Positions 9,221 to 17,771 of a stretch of DNA of 64,000 nt are shown here, piece after piece. Position 1 is the first letter of the stretch; each line of letters begins with the position of its first letter. Made by a program: the position numbers and the translations under genes. The stretch is from Flavobacteriia bacterium. GTDB lineage: Bacteria > Bacteroidota > Bacteroidia > Flavobacteriales_D > Crocinitomicaceae. Below the pieces are notes generated by a model. The model ran no database searches. It was not told the origin of the DNA and saw only the letters and a list, made by a program, of their open reading frames with translations. The stretch spans positions 18,113 through 82,112 of the forward strand of contig JAPLEV010000005.1 in assembly GCA_026391005.1 (NCBI GenBank), written 5' to 3'.

Positions 9221-10471
9221 CTAAAGGAATTTTTTAACAATTACGCTGGTATTATGTCCACCAAATCCAAATGTATTTGACATGGCAACATTTACGGTTC
9301 TTTCTTGTGCTTTGTTAAAAGTGAAATTAAGTTTCGGGTTTAATTCTGGGTCGTCTGTAAAGTGGTTAATGGTAGGGGGCACAATGTTATTTTTGACACT
9401 TAGAACGCAAGCAATAGCCTCTATTGCACCGGCAGCCCCAAGCAAATGTCCCGTCATGGATTTCGTTGAGCTGATGTTTAAATTATAGGCATGTTCTCCA
9501 AAGACAGCTTCAATAGCTTTTACTTCAGCAATATCTCCTAATGGGGTAGACGTGCCATGTACATTGACATAATCAACGGAAGATGGGTTCATCTCTGCAT
9601 CTTCTAGAGCGGCAATCATTGTATTTCTTGCGCCAATTCCTTCAGGATGTGGCGCTGTCATGTGATAAGCGTCACCAGACATTCCTCCCCCCGCTACCTC
9701 AGCATATATTTTCGCACCTCGTTTTAGTGCATGCTCAAGTTCTTCCAAAATCAAGGCGCCAGCACCTTCTCCCAATACAAATCCATCACGATCCAAATCA
9801 AATGGTCGTGATGCGGTTTCTGGGGAATCATTTCGCGTAGAAAGCGCCTTTAAGGCATTAAATCCACCCATTCCCATTTGATTAACAGCCGCCTCTGATC
9901 CGCCAGTAACAATAGCATCGGCTTTACCTAGGCGAATTAAGTTAAATGCATCTATGATGGCATTGGTTGCGGACGCACAAGCAGAAACAGTAACGTAGTT
10001 AGGACCACGAAGACCATATTTTATCGAAATATGTCCCGAGGCAATATCAGCAATCATTTTAGGAATAAAAAACGGGTTAAATCTTGGCGTTCCATCCCCC
10101 CCAAAGAAGTTTTGTGCTTCGTCTTGAAATGTTTTAAGTCCACCAACTCCAGATCCCCAAACGACACCAATACGGTCGCAGTTTGGGTTGCTTTCCATAA
10201 GTTTAGCGTCTTCCAAAGCTTGTGTTGCAGAAACCAGCGCATATTGAGAAAACTGATCTAGTTTTCTCGCTTCTTTTCGATCTAAGTGGTCTTCAATATT
10301 AAATCCCTTAAGTTCACACGCAAAGTGTGTTTTAAACAATGAAGCATCAAACTGCTTTATAATAGCTGCACCACTTTTTCCTGCCAGAAGGCTTGTCCAA
10401 AAAGAATTTATATCGTTGCCAATGGGCGTTAAAGCACCAAGACCTGTTATTACTACACGTTTAAGTTGCAT
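9221..10471 (-). CDS. fabF: Beta-ketoacyl-ACP synthase II
   Basis: FabF carries out the elongating condensation of fatty-acid synthesis, joining malonyl-ACP to acyl-ACP. The 416-residue protein has the Cys-His-His triad: Cys165 in V-S-A-C-A-S-A, His305 in V-H-G-T-S-T-P and His342 in M-T-G-H-L-L-G-A-A-G, plus the conserved Lys337. The length is standard. It follows acpP by 25 bases and precedes rnc by three, so its carrier-protein substrate comes from the same transcript. Confidence 0.96.
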   Translation of the reverse strand: MQLKRVVITGLGALTPIGNDINSFWTSLLAGKSGAAIIKQFDASLFKTHFACELKGFNIEDHLDRKEARKLDQFSQYALVSATQALEDAKLMESNPNCDRIGVVWGSGVGGLKTFQDEAQNFFGGDGTPRFNPFFIPKMIADIASGHISIKYGLRGPNYVTVSACASATNAIIDAFNLIRLGKADAIVTGGSEAAVNQMGMGGFNALKALSTRNDSPETASRPFDLDRDGFVLGEGAGALILEELEHALKRGAKIYAEVAGGGMSGDAYHMTAPHPEGIGARNTMIAALEDAEMNPSSVDYVNVHGTSTPLGDIAEVKAIEAVFGEHAYNLNISSTKSMTGHLLGAAGAIEAIACVLSVKNNIVPPTINHFTDDPELNPKLNFTFNKAQERTVNVAMSNTFGFGGHNTSVIVKKFL

Positions 10472-10496
10472 ATTACGTTAAATAAAGATGAAATCC

Positions 10497-10733
10497 TTAT
10501 TTATGATTTTTTTCAATATAGGCGATTGCATCACCAACAGTCTGAATTCCCTCTGCTTGATCATCTGGAATAGAGATGTTAAAAGATTTTTCAAATTCCA
10601 TGATTAATTCAACGGTATCAAGAGAATCCGCTCCTAAATCATTTGTAAAACTAGCCTCATTGGTAACTTCTGCTTGATCTACATTCAGTTTATCAACAAT
10701 AATTGCAATAACTTGATCTTTAATTTCAGACAT
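10497..10733 (-). CDS. acpP: Acyl carrier protein
   Basis: The 78-residue acidic protein starts M-S-E-I-K-D-Q and has D-S-L with the phosphopantetheine-bearing Ser37 in the context D-L-G-A-D-S-L-D-T. It carries growing acyl chains for fatty-acid synthesis. I chose the ATG at 10733: an in-frame ATG at 10793 would add 20 basic and hydrophobic residues unlike any ACP and would lie upstream of the likely promoter. It is the first gene of acpP-fabF-rnc. Confidence 0.96.
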   Translation of the reverse strand: MSEIKDQVIAIIVDKLNVDQAEVTNEASFTNDLGADSLDTVELIMEFEKSFNISIPDDQAEGIQTVGDAIAYIEKNHK

Positions 10734-10763
10734 CTTTTTCGCTTTTAGTTTAATTTTAAGATG

Positions 10764-10794
10764 CAAAGAAAAAAATAAACGAGCAAATAACAAA
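10764..10794 (-). promoter_or_regulatory. Probable promoter of acpP-fabF-rnc
   Basis: On the minus strand, TTTG (10794-10791), a 19-base spacer and TTTCTTTG (10771-10764) make a Bacteroidota-type promoter with one mismatch in the -7 box (TTnnTTTG instead of TAnnTTTG). It lies about 30 bases upstream of the acpP ATG at 10733 and downstream of the longer in-frame start, which supports the shorter protein. Confidence 0.5.
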
Positions 10795-10858
10795 ATAAAT
10801 CCTCCTTTTTTTATTTTTAATTAAGTTTCGGCCTGAAGTTTATCCAAGATCTTATCCT

Positions 10859-10866
10859 TAAATTTG
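10859..10866 (+). promoter_or_regulatory. -7 promoter box for purN
   Basis: TAAATTTG is an exact TAnnTTTG match. It ends four bases before the GTG at 10871, so the transcript would start at or next to the start codon. No clear -33 TTG was found at the usual distance. Confidence 0.45.
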
Positions 10867-10870
10867 CAAG

Positions 10871-11455
10871 GTGAACAGAATTAAAAATATAGCCGTTTTT
10901 ATTTCCGGAAAGGGAACAAATGCAAAAAACATTATTTCTTACTACCATAACTCAACTAAGATAAAGGTCAAATTTGTTTTTTCAACGAAGGAAAATGATG
11001 ATGTTGCAGATTTTTGTGGGCAACATGGGGTAGCATTTTTTATTGAAAAAGAACAATCAAAACAAAGCGAGAAACAGCAAAAACTATGTTTTGATCAGGA
11101 AGTTGATTGGGTAATTTTAGCGGGATATTTAAAACAAATAGGCCCAGAACTAATTTCCTGCCTAGCTGAGAGAATAATTAATTTACACCCCGCCCTTTTA
11201 CCAAAATTTGGTGGCAAAGGAATGTATGGAAAAAACGTTCACAATGCTGTAATAGCAGCTAAAGAGACGAAATCGGGCATAACAATACATCGTGTTAATG
11301 AAGTTTTCGATGAGGGGAAGATTTTACTGCAATTCGAATGTTTGGTTGATCGAAATGATACGGCGGAATCGTTAGAAGAAAAGATACAAGTATTAGAAAG
11401 AAATCATTTTCCAGAAGCAATTTCGCGCATCATCCAGGGCGAAAGTGGCTATTGA
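10871..11455 (+). CDS. purN: Phosphoribosylglycinamide formyltransferase
   Basis: PurN transfers a formyl group from 10-formyl-tetrahydrofolate to GAR in purine synthesis. The 194-residue protein has the family N-terminus (I-A-V-F-I-S-G-K-G-T-N-A) and the catalytic set Asn104, His106 (I-N-L-H-P-A-L-L-P) and Asp147 (V-F-D-E-G-K-I). The start is taken as GTG at 10871 because the first strand of the fold begins at once and the next ATG, around 10920, would remove the glycine loop. It lies divergent from acpP, an arrangement common in Flavobacteriia, and its last seven bases overlap the end of kynU on the other strand. Confidence 0.92.
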   Translation: MNRIKNIAVFISGKGTNAKNIISYYHNSTKIKVKFVFSTKENDDVADFCGQHGVAFFIEKEQSKQSEKQQKLCFDQEVDWVILAGYLKQIGPELISCLAERIINLHPALLPKFGGKGMYGKNVHNAVIAAKETKSGITIHRVNEVFDEGKILLQFECLVDRNDTAESLEEKIQVLERNHFPEAISRIIQGESGY

Positions 11456-12723
11456 ATCGCCTCCTCTAAATATTTACCAAACCAATAGCAATCTTCAAAA
11501 CGATTGTACAAGGGAGCCGGAGCAACTCGAATAACGTTGGGTTCTCGCCAATCAGTAATCACACCCCTATTTGTTAGTTCATCATGTACTTCTTTTCCTT
11601 TTCCATGCAACAGAAGAGATAATTGAGACCCTCTTCTTTTAGGGTCGCTTGGAGTTATGATTTCAATTGAACAAAGGGCTTGGTTTTTTTTAGATACATT
11701 TAAAATGACATTTTCTAAATAACCGGTCAGTAGTGTTCTTTTTTGTGAAATTCGATCCATTCCAGCGCGCTCAAAAATCTCAAGTGAAGCAAGTTGAGCA
11801 GCCATCCCTAATACAGGAGCATTACTCAATTGCCATCCTTCAGCACCGGGGATTGGATGAAAACCAGGTGTCATTTGAAAACGACTTTCTTTGTCGTGTC
11901 CCCACCACCCTGCAAACCGAGGCAATGTTTTATCATTAGCATGTCTTTCGTGAACAAAAAATCCAGAAACACCTCCTGGTGATGAGTTAAGGTATTTATA
12001 ACCACACCATGCGGCAAAATCAAGACCCCAATCATGAAGTGAAAGCATAACATTGCCTGCAGCGTGCGCTAAATCAAATCCAACTTTTGCACCAACTGAA
12101 TGTCCAGCCGCAGTAATAGATTTCATGTCAAATAATTGCCCGGTATAATAGTTTACCCCCCCAATCATTACAAGTGCTAATTGATCTCCTAATTCAATTA
12201 TTTTACTAATAATATCCTCCTCTCGGATGATGTTTTCTCCTTCTCTTGGGCTAATTTCAACTAAATCTTCAGCATTTAGGCCATGAAAGTTAATTTGAGA
12301 AGCAAGCGCATATTGATCACTTGGAAAGGCCTTAGCTTCACATAAAATTTTAGACCTTCTTCCTTTTGGTTGAAAAAAAGAGACCAATAGCAAGTGTAGG
12401 TTTGTTGTTAGTGAATGTGTTACCACTACTTCAATTGGTTTTGCCCCAACAATTTTTGCCATCATTTTCGTTAGGTTTTCATGGTAAGAGTACCAAGGTC
12501 TTCGCGATAAAAAATGGCCTTCTACACCGTATTTCCCCCAGTCGTCTAGTTCCTCAAGAATATATTTTTTTGCGTTTTTTGGTTGTAACCCAAGCGAATT
12601 CCCCGTAAAGTAGCGGACTTCTTTTTCGTGAAACGTTGGAAAAATAAATTCTTCTCGAAAAGAATTTAAAGGATCTTGTTGATCAAGGGATTTTGCAAAC
12701 TCAAGCGATGAATCAAAAAACAT
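11449..12723 (-). CDS. kynU: Kynureninase
   Basis: Kynureninase cleaves kynurenine or 3-hydroxykynurenine to alanine and (hydroxy)anthranilate, a step in tryptophan breakdown and in the eukaryote-like route to NAD. The 424-residue protein has F-T-G-N-S-L-G-L near residue 40, the PLP-binding Asp217 (F-D-L-A-H-A) and the Schiff-base lysine Lys243 in C-G-Y-K-Y-L-N-S-S-P-G-G. I chose the ATG at 12723, which begins M-F-F-D-S-S and gives the family's normal length; a longer in-frame reading to 12987 runs through the start of hemL and is not protein-like. A TATCTTTG -7 box at 12756-12763 (minus) fits this start. No other pathway gene is in the window. Confidence 0.93.
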   Translation of the reverse strand: MFFDSSLEFAKSLDQQDPLNSFREEFIFPTFHEKEVRYFTGNSLGLQPKNAKKYILEELDDWGKYGVEGHFLSRRPWYSYHENLTKMMAKIVGAKPIEVVVTHSLTTNLHLLLVSFFQPKGRRSKILCEAKAFPSDQYALASQINFHGLNAEDLVEISPREGENIIREEDIISKIIELGDQLALVMIGGVNYYTGQLFDMKSITAAGHSVGAKVGFDLAHAAGNVMLSLHDWGLDFAAWCGYKYLNSSPGGVSGFFVHERHANDKTLPRFAGWWGHDKESRFQMTPGFHPIPGAEGWQLSNAPVLGMAAQLASLEIFERAGMDRISQKRTLLTGYLENVILNVSKKNQALCSIEIITPSDPKRRGSQLSLLLHGKGKEVHDELTNRGVITDWREPNVIRVAPAPLYNRFEDCYWFGKYLEEAIQ

Positions 12724-12740
12724 ATGCAGTTGAAATTTGT

Positions 12741-12763
12741 TATTTTTGTAAACGTCAAAGATA
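12741..12763. promoter_or_regulatory. Overlapping divergent promoters of kynU and hemL
   Basis: Two exact TAnnTTTG boxes lie in the 49 bases between the genes: TATTTTTG on the plus strand at 12741-12748 for hemL, and TATCTTTG on the minus strand at 12763-12756 for kynU. Polymerase footprints at the two sites would overlap, so the promoters may exclude one another. Neither has an obvious -33 element at standard spacing. Confidence 0.45.
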
Positions 12764-12772
12764 AACAAGAAA

Positions 12773-14074
12773 ATGAGTGAAATTAATAGGTCGGCATCGA
12801 AAGAATTATACAACACTGCAAAAACATATTTTCCGGGTGGGGTAAATTCTCCCGTGCGCGCATTTAAATCGGTAGGGGGAACGCCCCTTTTTATTAAAAA
12901 AGGCAATGGGCCATATCTTTGGGATGAGGACGATAATAAATACATAGATTTTTGTTGCAGTTGGGGCCCATTGATTTTGGGACACAATCATCCAGATATT
13001 TTTAATGAAACAGTAGCGGCTCTTGCAAATGGGGCAACTTTTGGCGCACCAACAAAAAAAGAAAATGAATTGGCTGCCATTATTTTAAAGAATATTCCTT
13101 TTATTGATAAACTTCGTTTTGTTTCATCGGGAACAGAAGCGGTGATGTCTGCGATACGACTAGCAAGAGGAGCGAGCGGTAAAAGTAAGTTAGTTAAATT
13201 TGAAGGTTGTTACCATGGACACGTAGACTCTTTAATGGTTAAGGCGGGAAGTGGTTTGATCACATTAGGAACATCTTCTAGCGCTGGCGTACCAGAAGCA
13301 TTGGCGAATGAAACAATTGTGCTACCACTTAACGATTTAACAATATTAAGCGATACCCTCCATGCTCATTTTGCCGAAATAGCTGCGGTTATTATTGAAC
13401 CAATACCCGCGAATAATGGCCTACTTTTACAAGACAAAACTTTTTTACTTTCATTACGCGCTCTTTGTACGAAGTTAGGTATCCTTTTAATCTTTGATGA
13501 GGTTATATCGGGTTTTAGAGTTGCTTTTGGTGGAGCTGCGGCTTTTTATGGTATTACCCCGGATATTGTGACTTATGGTAAAATTATGGGGGGTGGGCTA
13601 CCGGTAGGTGCTTATGGTGCTAGCAACGAGCTTATGGCTAACATTTCTCCCGAAGGGCCCGTATATCAGGCAGGCACGCTTTCTGGAAACCCCGTTGCGA
13701 TGGCCGCGGGAATTGCGCAATTAACCAATTGCTTAAAACCAAATTTTTATGAGTTATTAGCGTCAAAAACATTAAAATTTGTTTCTGTGATTAATAATCA
13801 CGCGCGTAATAAAGGATATGCCTTCGAAATTTTTTCGATAGGTTCGATTTTCTGGTTGTCTTTTAGTGATAACAAAAGAATTGCCGCTGCAGACCAAATA
13901 AATCCAGATATGCAAAACTTTAATATGCTCCACAAATCACTTCTAGAACACGGAATTTATATTGGTCCAAGCGGTTATGAAGTGGGATTTGTTTCGGAGG
14001 CACACAGTGAAGAAGTTTTAAATGTTGCATCAGAGAGATTTTGTGCATCTTTGGATGTAATTTTTTCTAAATAA
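12773..14074 (+). CDS. hemL: Glutamate-1-semialdehyde 2,1-aminomutase
   Basis: HemL converts glutamate-1-semialdehyde to 5-aminolevulinate, the first dedicated tetrapyrrole precursor. The 433-residue class III aminotransferase-fold enzyme begins with the typical F-P-G-G-V-N-S-P-V-R-A segment, has S-S-G-T-E-A-V at 118-124 for cofactor phosphate binding, Asp242 in F-D-E-V, and the PLP lysine Lys270 in T-Y-G-K-I-M-G-G-G-L-P-V-G-A. The context motif and length separate it from other class III aminotransferases. Its stop codon shares one base with the ATG of the SDR gene (TAATG), so it is translationally coupled to the following genes. Confidence 0.95.
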   Translation: MSEINRSASKELYNTAKTYFPGGVNSPVRAFKSVGGTPLFIKKGNGPYLWDEDDNKYIDFCCSWGPLILGHNHPDIFNETVAALANGATFGAPTKKENELAAIILKNIPFIDKLRFVSSGTEAVMSAIRLARGASGKSKLVKFEGCYHGHVDSLMVKAGSGLITLGTSSSAGVPEALANETIVLPLNDLTILSDTLHAHFAEIAAVIIEPIPANNGLLLQDKTFLLSLRALCTKLGILLIFDEVISGFRVAFGGAAAFYGITPDIVTYGKIMGGGLPVGAYGASNELMANISPEGPVYQAGTLSGNPVAMAAGIAQLTNCLKPNFYELLASKTLKFVSVINNHARNKGYAFEIFSIGSIFWLSFSDNKRIAAADQINPDMQNFNMLHKSLLEHGIYIGPSGYEVGFVSEAHSEEVLNVASERFCASLDVIFSK

Positions 14075-15072
14075 TGATTTTAGTAACGGGCGGAACAGGT
14101 CTTGTGGGTAGTCACTTGTTGTGTGAATTAACACAGCAAAATCAATTTATTCGTGCTAGCTATCGCACTGAGATTAAAAAAGAGGAAACGAGAAAGTTAT
14201 TTGAATTTTATTTTCAAGAAAAAGCGCAAGAATTTTTTAGTAAAATAGAATGGGTAAAAGCAGACATTCTCTCGATTCCCTCGTTAAACGATTTATTTGT
14301 AGGCGTTTCATATGTTTATCATTGTGCCGCATTGGTATCTTTCCATAAAATAGACTTCTACACCTGCTTGAAAGTAAATCGCCAGGGAACGGCAAATATT
14401 GTTAATATGTGCCTTAGTTACAATGTTAAAAAGCTTTGTTATGTTAGTTCAACGGCCGCCTTGGGTTATAACACCAATGGATTAACCGACGAAACAACGA
14501 TGTGGAAGCCCGGCAAAGAGGTTTCTGGTTATTCAATTTCAAAATACAGTGCTGAAAAAGAAGTGTGGCGAGGAATAGAAGAGGGATTGTCAGCCGTTAT
14601 GATTAATCCATGTGTCATTTTGGGTCCTGGAAATTGGAATGATGGTTCCCTCTCGATTTTTAAAACATCCTCAAAAGGAATCTCATTTTATCCCACAGGA
14701 TCAAATGCCATTGTCGATGTGCGAGATGTGGTTTCTTGTTTGCTATTCTTTATGAATTCTCCGATCGAAAACCAACGATTTCTTTGTACGGGTCAAAATA
14801 TTAGTTTTAAAAATCTGCAAACAGAATTAGCGATTTGCTTTAATAAAAAACCCCCAAACATAAAATCACCGCGTACAATAACACTCATATTTGCGTCATT
14901 TTCCGAGGTAATTAATTTATTTTTGCGAAAAAGAAGCGGATTAACCATTGAATCGGCTTACTCAGCTTATAAAAACATAAGTTACGACAACAGTCGAATT
15001 ATAGCAACAACGGGTCACACATTTACACCAATAAGCGAAACATTAACTCACGCAATTAAAGGAAGGATTTAA
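14074..15072 (+). CDS. NAD(P)-dependent epimerase/reductase (extended SDR)
   Basis: The 332-residue protein has a Rossmann N-terminus with T-G-G-T-G-L-V-G at 5-12 and the SDR catalytic pair Y-S-I-S-K (Tyr153, Lys157) with serines at 125-126. The overall layout resembles dihydroflavonol-4-reductase-like and 3-beta-hydroxysteroid dehydrogenase-like SDRs, which are frequent in Bacteroidota and act on varied hydroxyl or keto substrates. The substrate is not known. The start overlaps hemL by one base and the end is 10 bases from a carotenoid gene, so it may belong to the carotenoid run, but that is inference from position only. Confidence 0.8.
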   Translation: MILVTGGTGLVGSHLLCELTQQNQFIRASYRTEIKKEETRKLFEFYFQEKAQEFFSKIEWVKADILSIPSLNDLFVGVSYVYHCAALVSFHKIDFYTCLKVNRQGTANIVNMCLSYNVKKLCYVSSTAALGYNTNGLTDETTMWKPGKEVSGYSISKYSAEKEVWRGIEEGLSAVMINPCVILGPGNWNDGSLSIFKTSSKGISFYPTGSNAIVDVRDVVSCLLFFMNSPIENQRFLCTGQNISFKNLQTELAICFNKKPPNIKSPRTITLIFASFSEVINLFLRKRSGLTIESAYSAYKNISYDNSRIIATTGHTFTPISETLTHAIKGRI

Positions 15073-15082
15073 TAACCAAAGC

Positions 15083-15721
15083 ATGCAAATAGAAGCGTCA
15101 AAGAAAGAGAGATTAGTTATTATTATTTTGTCGATTCTTTACGTTGTAGGTTTTTTCGGAAGCATTATACCAGGATATAAAGCCACATTTCTTTCCCTGT
15201 CGCCAATTACATTGTGTCTTTCCTTTATCGCGATTGTGCTTTGTACAAAGCCCCCAAAAACACCAACGTTCTTATTTCTTGCTTTTGCTGGCGTAGTTGG
15301 ATTCATCGCGGAGTTTATCGGTGTGAACACTGGTCTTTTGTTTGGTAGTTATCGCTACCTAACTAATTTAGGCGTAAAAATAGCAGGCGTACCCCTTATC
15401 ATCTCAGTTAATTGGGCTATTTTAACGATCGGAGCCGCACACTACGCAATGATTATAAGCCAAAATAAACGAATGCGAATAGCACTTGCGGCTACTTTTA
15501 TGTTAATATTTGACATAATTATGGAGCCAGTAGCGATAAAAAGTCAATTTTGGGTTTGGGAGGGAGGGGATATTCCTATCTATAACTATGTTTGTTGGTT
15601 CATAATTGGATTTATACTACAGTTCATTTATTTTAGTAAGATAAAAGACACCCCGAACAAAGTCTTTATCGCCTTGTTTACAATGATGTTATTATTTTTC
15701 ATTTTATTAAATTTGTTCTAA
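15083..15721 (+). CDS. Carotenoid biosynthesis protein, CruF-like
   Basis: The 212-residue protein is almost entirely hydrophobic, with six to seven predicted membrane helices, and matches the DUF422/CruF carotenoid family in its central part (F-I-A-E-F-I-G-V-N-T-G and F-G-S-Y-R-Y near residues 73-95, and a W-A-I-L-T helix after that). Known members are hydratases that add water to the C1' double bond of carotenoid ends. The stop codon overlaps the crtZ ATG by one base, and crtZ and a lycopene cyclase follow, which supports a carotenoid role. The exact reaction here is inference. Confidence 0.82.
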   Translation: MQIEASKKERLVIIILSILYVVGFFGSIIPGYKATFLSLSPITLCLSFIAIVLCTKPPKTPTFLFLAFAGVVGFIAEFIGVNTGLLFGSYRYLTNLGVKIAGVPLIISVNWAILTIGAAHYAMIISQNKRMRIALAATFMLIFDIIMEPVAIKSQFWVWEGGDIPIYNYVCWFIIGFILQFIYFSKIKDTPNKVFIALFTMMLLFFILLNLF

Positions 15722-16200
15722 TGTATTGGTGGGGCCCTTTTCTTTTAATCTTAACTTTTTTTATCATGGAGTTCATGGCTTGGTGCACCCATAAGTTTTT
15801 GATGCATGGAAGCATGTGGTTTTTTCATAGGGATCACCACCAAGTTGAGCCAGGTTTTATGGAGAAAAACGACATTTTTTTTCTTATTTATGCCATTCCT
15901 TCTTGGCTCTGTATCATGTTAGGCATGATGTTCAACTATTATATTCCTGTATGGATAGGTTATGGAATAGCCGCCTATGGTTTGGCCTATTTTTTAATTC
16001 ACGACGTTTATATTCATCAGCGTTTACGATGGTTAAGAAATATTGATCATCCGTATTTTTATGCCATTCGAAAAGCGCACAAAATTCATCATAAAAATAC
16101 AGGAAAGGAAGAAGGGCAGTGTTTTGGAATGCTATTGGTTCCCCCAAAATTTTATAAAGAGGCTAGAAAAGCTTACCGCAGAAATCAGCAACCAAAATGA
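15721..16200 (+). CDS. crtZ: Beta-carotene hydroxylase
   Basis: CrtZ is a membrane di-iron hydroxylase that adds a 3-hydroxyl to beta-ionone rings, giving zeaxanthin from beta-carotene. The 159-residue protein has the expected histidine clusters: H-K-F-L-M-H (24-29), H-R-D-H-H (36-40), H-D-V-Y-I-H (94-99) and H-K-I-H-H (120-124), between hydrophobic helices. Length and motif order are typical of CrtZ rather than the larger fatty-acid hydroxylases. It overlaps its neighbours on both sides by one to four bases, so it is part of one translationally coupled unit with the CruF-like and lycopene cyclase genes. Confidence 0.92.
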   Translation: MYWWGPFLLILTFFIMEFMAWCTHKFLMHGSMWFFHRDHHQVEPGFMEKNDIFFLIYAIPSWLCIMLGMMFNYYIPVWIGYGIAAYGLAYFLIHDVYIHQRLRWLRNIDHPYFYAIRKAHKIHHKNTGKEEGQCFGMLLVPPKFYKEARKAYRRNQQPK

Positions 16201-16880
16201 GTTTGTATGCTTATGTAATTCTATTCTCATTTTTAGGGCCTTTCGCCTTAAGTTTCGATAAGAAGATTGCTTTTTACAAAGAATTCCGGCATTTGTTTTT
16301 CGGTTTAATTATCACCGCCTTTGCTTTTATACTTTGGGACGAATATTTTACTGTCAATAAAATTTGGGGGTTTAACCCCACTTATTTACTAAGAATTTAT
16401 GTTGGTCATTTGCCATTGGAAGAGATTTTATTTTTCCTCATCGTTCCATATAATTGTGTTTTTATTCACCAAGTTTTAAAGGGGTATTTTCCACAAGTTA
16501 AAATGACAATACTTGGCAAATGGTTCTTTATTCTTTTTGGAGCAAGTGGTCTTTTTTTCGCCGTGTATTATTTTAAAAATTGGTACACGATGTCTGCTTG
16601 TCTAATATCCTTTCTTTTCGCCGTTTGGACGCTACTAAACAAACCGAGTTGGATGGGTAACTTTACCTTTACTTATATAGTTTGCTTATTACCCTTTCTT
16701 ATTGTTAATGGGATCTTGACAGGCGCAATTACCACGGCTCCGATAGTTTGGTATTCCGAGAACCACATTATCGGGTGGAGAATAATCACGATTCCCTTTG
16801 AGGATTTATATTATAACTTTAGCTTATTATTTCCAATTATTGCTCTTTTCGAAAGAAGTAAAGCAAGGTCATTTCGCTAA
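16197..16880 (+). CDS. Lycopene cyclase, fused two-domain (CrtYcd) type
   Basis: The 227-residue membrane protein contains two copies of the lycopene cyclase domain. The marker motifs are P-L-E-E at 73-76 and P-F-E-D at 200-203, each followed by aromatic membrane helices. In some bacteria the two halves are separate genes (crtYc and crtYd); here they are fused, as in several Bacteroidota and, with phytoene synthase, in fungi. The enzyme would cyclise lycopene ends to beta rings, the substrate for the adjacent crtZ product. The gene starts four bases inside crtZ and its last 12 bases overlap rfaE2 on the opposite strand. Confidence 0.85.
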   Translation: MSLYAYVILFSFLGPFALSFDKKIAFYKEFRHLFFGLIITAFAFILWDEYFTVNKIWGFNPTYLLRIYVGHLPLEEILFFLIVPYNCVFIHQVLKGYFPQVKMTILGKWFFILFGASGLFFAVYYFKNWYTMSACLISFLFAVWTLLNKPSWMGNFTFTYIVCLLPFLIVNGILTGAITTAPIVWYSENHIIGWRIITIPFEDLYYNFSLLFPIIALFERSKARSFR

Positions 16881-17378
16881 AATTCCTGTTGTTGAGTGCC
16901 CTATAACAAGATCAATTGTTTCTACGCATCCACCGTTTTTTAATACAATATCGGATCCTACAATATATTTTATAGATGATTTATCACTTTCTTTCGCATC
17001 GTAGTCTGCTCCCTTAACAAGAACGTCTGGCAAGATTGCTTCGATCGCAGACAAAGGTGTTGTGTCTTGAAAAAGAAGAACCGCGTCTACAAATCCTAAG
17101 CCCGCGACAACACATTGCCTTGCATTTTCGTCATGAATGGGTCGATTTGGCGCTTTATTAAGCAGCCGAACAGAATCATCAGAATTTAAAGCAACAATCA
17201 AATGATTGCCTAGTGAAGCGGCTTTTGCCAAGTAGGTTACGTGTCCTAAATGAAGAATGTCAAAGCATCCGTTTGTAAAAACAATTTTTTCGTCATTTTG
17301 CTTCCATACTTTTACAAGCGCCATCACCATTTCTAGCGACACAATTTTTGATTTGGTAATTGACCAATGGTCTTGCAT
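16869..17378 (-). CDS. rfaE2: D-glycero-beta-D-manno-heptose 1-phosphate adenylyltransferase
   Basis: The 169-residue nucleotidyltransferase has F-T-N-G-C-F-D at 34-40 and the HxGH motif H-L-G-H at 43-46, then the family segment with N-S-D-D-S-V. It activates heptose 1-phosphate as ADP-heptose for lipopolysaccharide. In enterobacteria this is the C-terminal half of HldE; here it stands alone. It follows panD by two bases, so it appears to be in a panC-panD-rfaE2 unit. A related cytidylyltransferase (glycerol-3-phosphate type) has a similar core, but the R-P-I-H-D-E-N-A-R segment favours RfaE2. Confidence 0.88.
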   Translation of the reverse strand: MQDHWSITKSKIVSLEMVMALVKVWKQNDEKIVFTNGCFDILHLGHVTYLAKAASLGNHLIVALNSDDSVRLLNKAPNRPIHDENARQCVVAGLGFVDAVLLFQDTTPLSAIEAILPDVLVKGADYDAKESDKSSIKYIVGSDIVLKNGGCVETIDLVIGHSTTGILAK

Positions 17379-17380
17379 AG

Positions 17381-17734
17381 TTAGTGGTCTAATAAATTGG
17401 TCTTTTCATTTGGGAAAACAAGCGCAGGTTTAAACGTCTTCGCCTCTTCAAAATCCATTGTCCCATAACCAATAATAATAATAATGTCATTTATTGCGAC
17501 ACGTCTAGCGGCAGGGCCATTTAAACAAATATTACCACTATTTACCAATCCTTTGATGACGTAGGTTTCAAGACGTTCTCCGTTGTTAAGATTAACAATT
17601 TGTACACGCTCTCCTTCAATTAAATTAGCAGCATTCATTAGTGCCTCATCAATTGTGATACTTCCTATATAGTCTAATTCGGCCTGCGTTACTCTTACTC
17701 GATGTATTTTAGATTTTAAAACTTGTATTTGCAT
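17381..17734 (-). CDS. panD: Aspartate 1-decarboxylase
   Basis: PanD makes beta-alanine from aspartate with a pyruvoyl group formed by self-cleavage. The 117-residue proenzyme has the cleavage site at Gly24-Ser25 in Y-I-G-S-I-T-I-D, and K-I-H-R-V-R-V-T at 9-16 matches the N-terminal strand. The product is used with pantoate by PanC, encoded 37 bases upstream on the same strand, so both precursors of pantothenate meet in one transcript. Confidence 0.95.
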   Translation of the reverse strand: MQIQVLKSKIHRVRVTQAELDYIGSITIDEALMNAANLIEGERVQIVNLNNGERLETYVIKGLVNSGNICLNGPAARRVAINDIIIIIGYGTMDFEEAKTFKPALVFPNEKTNLLDH

Positions 17735-17771
17735 GTGTATATTTTATGAGCCCAAAATTAAGGCAAAACAA

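Noticed and set aside
10734..10793. Upstream start for acpP adding 20 residues
   Set aside because: The added residues are basic and hydrophobic, unlike any acyl carrier protein, and the likely promoter lies inside this stretch.
12724..12987. N-terminal extension of kynureninase by 88 residues
   Set aside because: It overlaps the start of hemL on the other strand, is not like the family, and lies upstream of a good -7 box for the shorter form.
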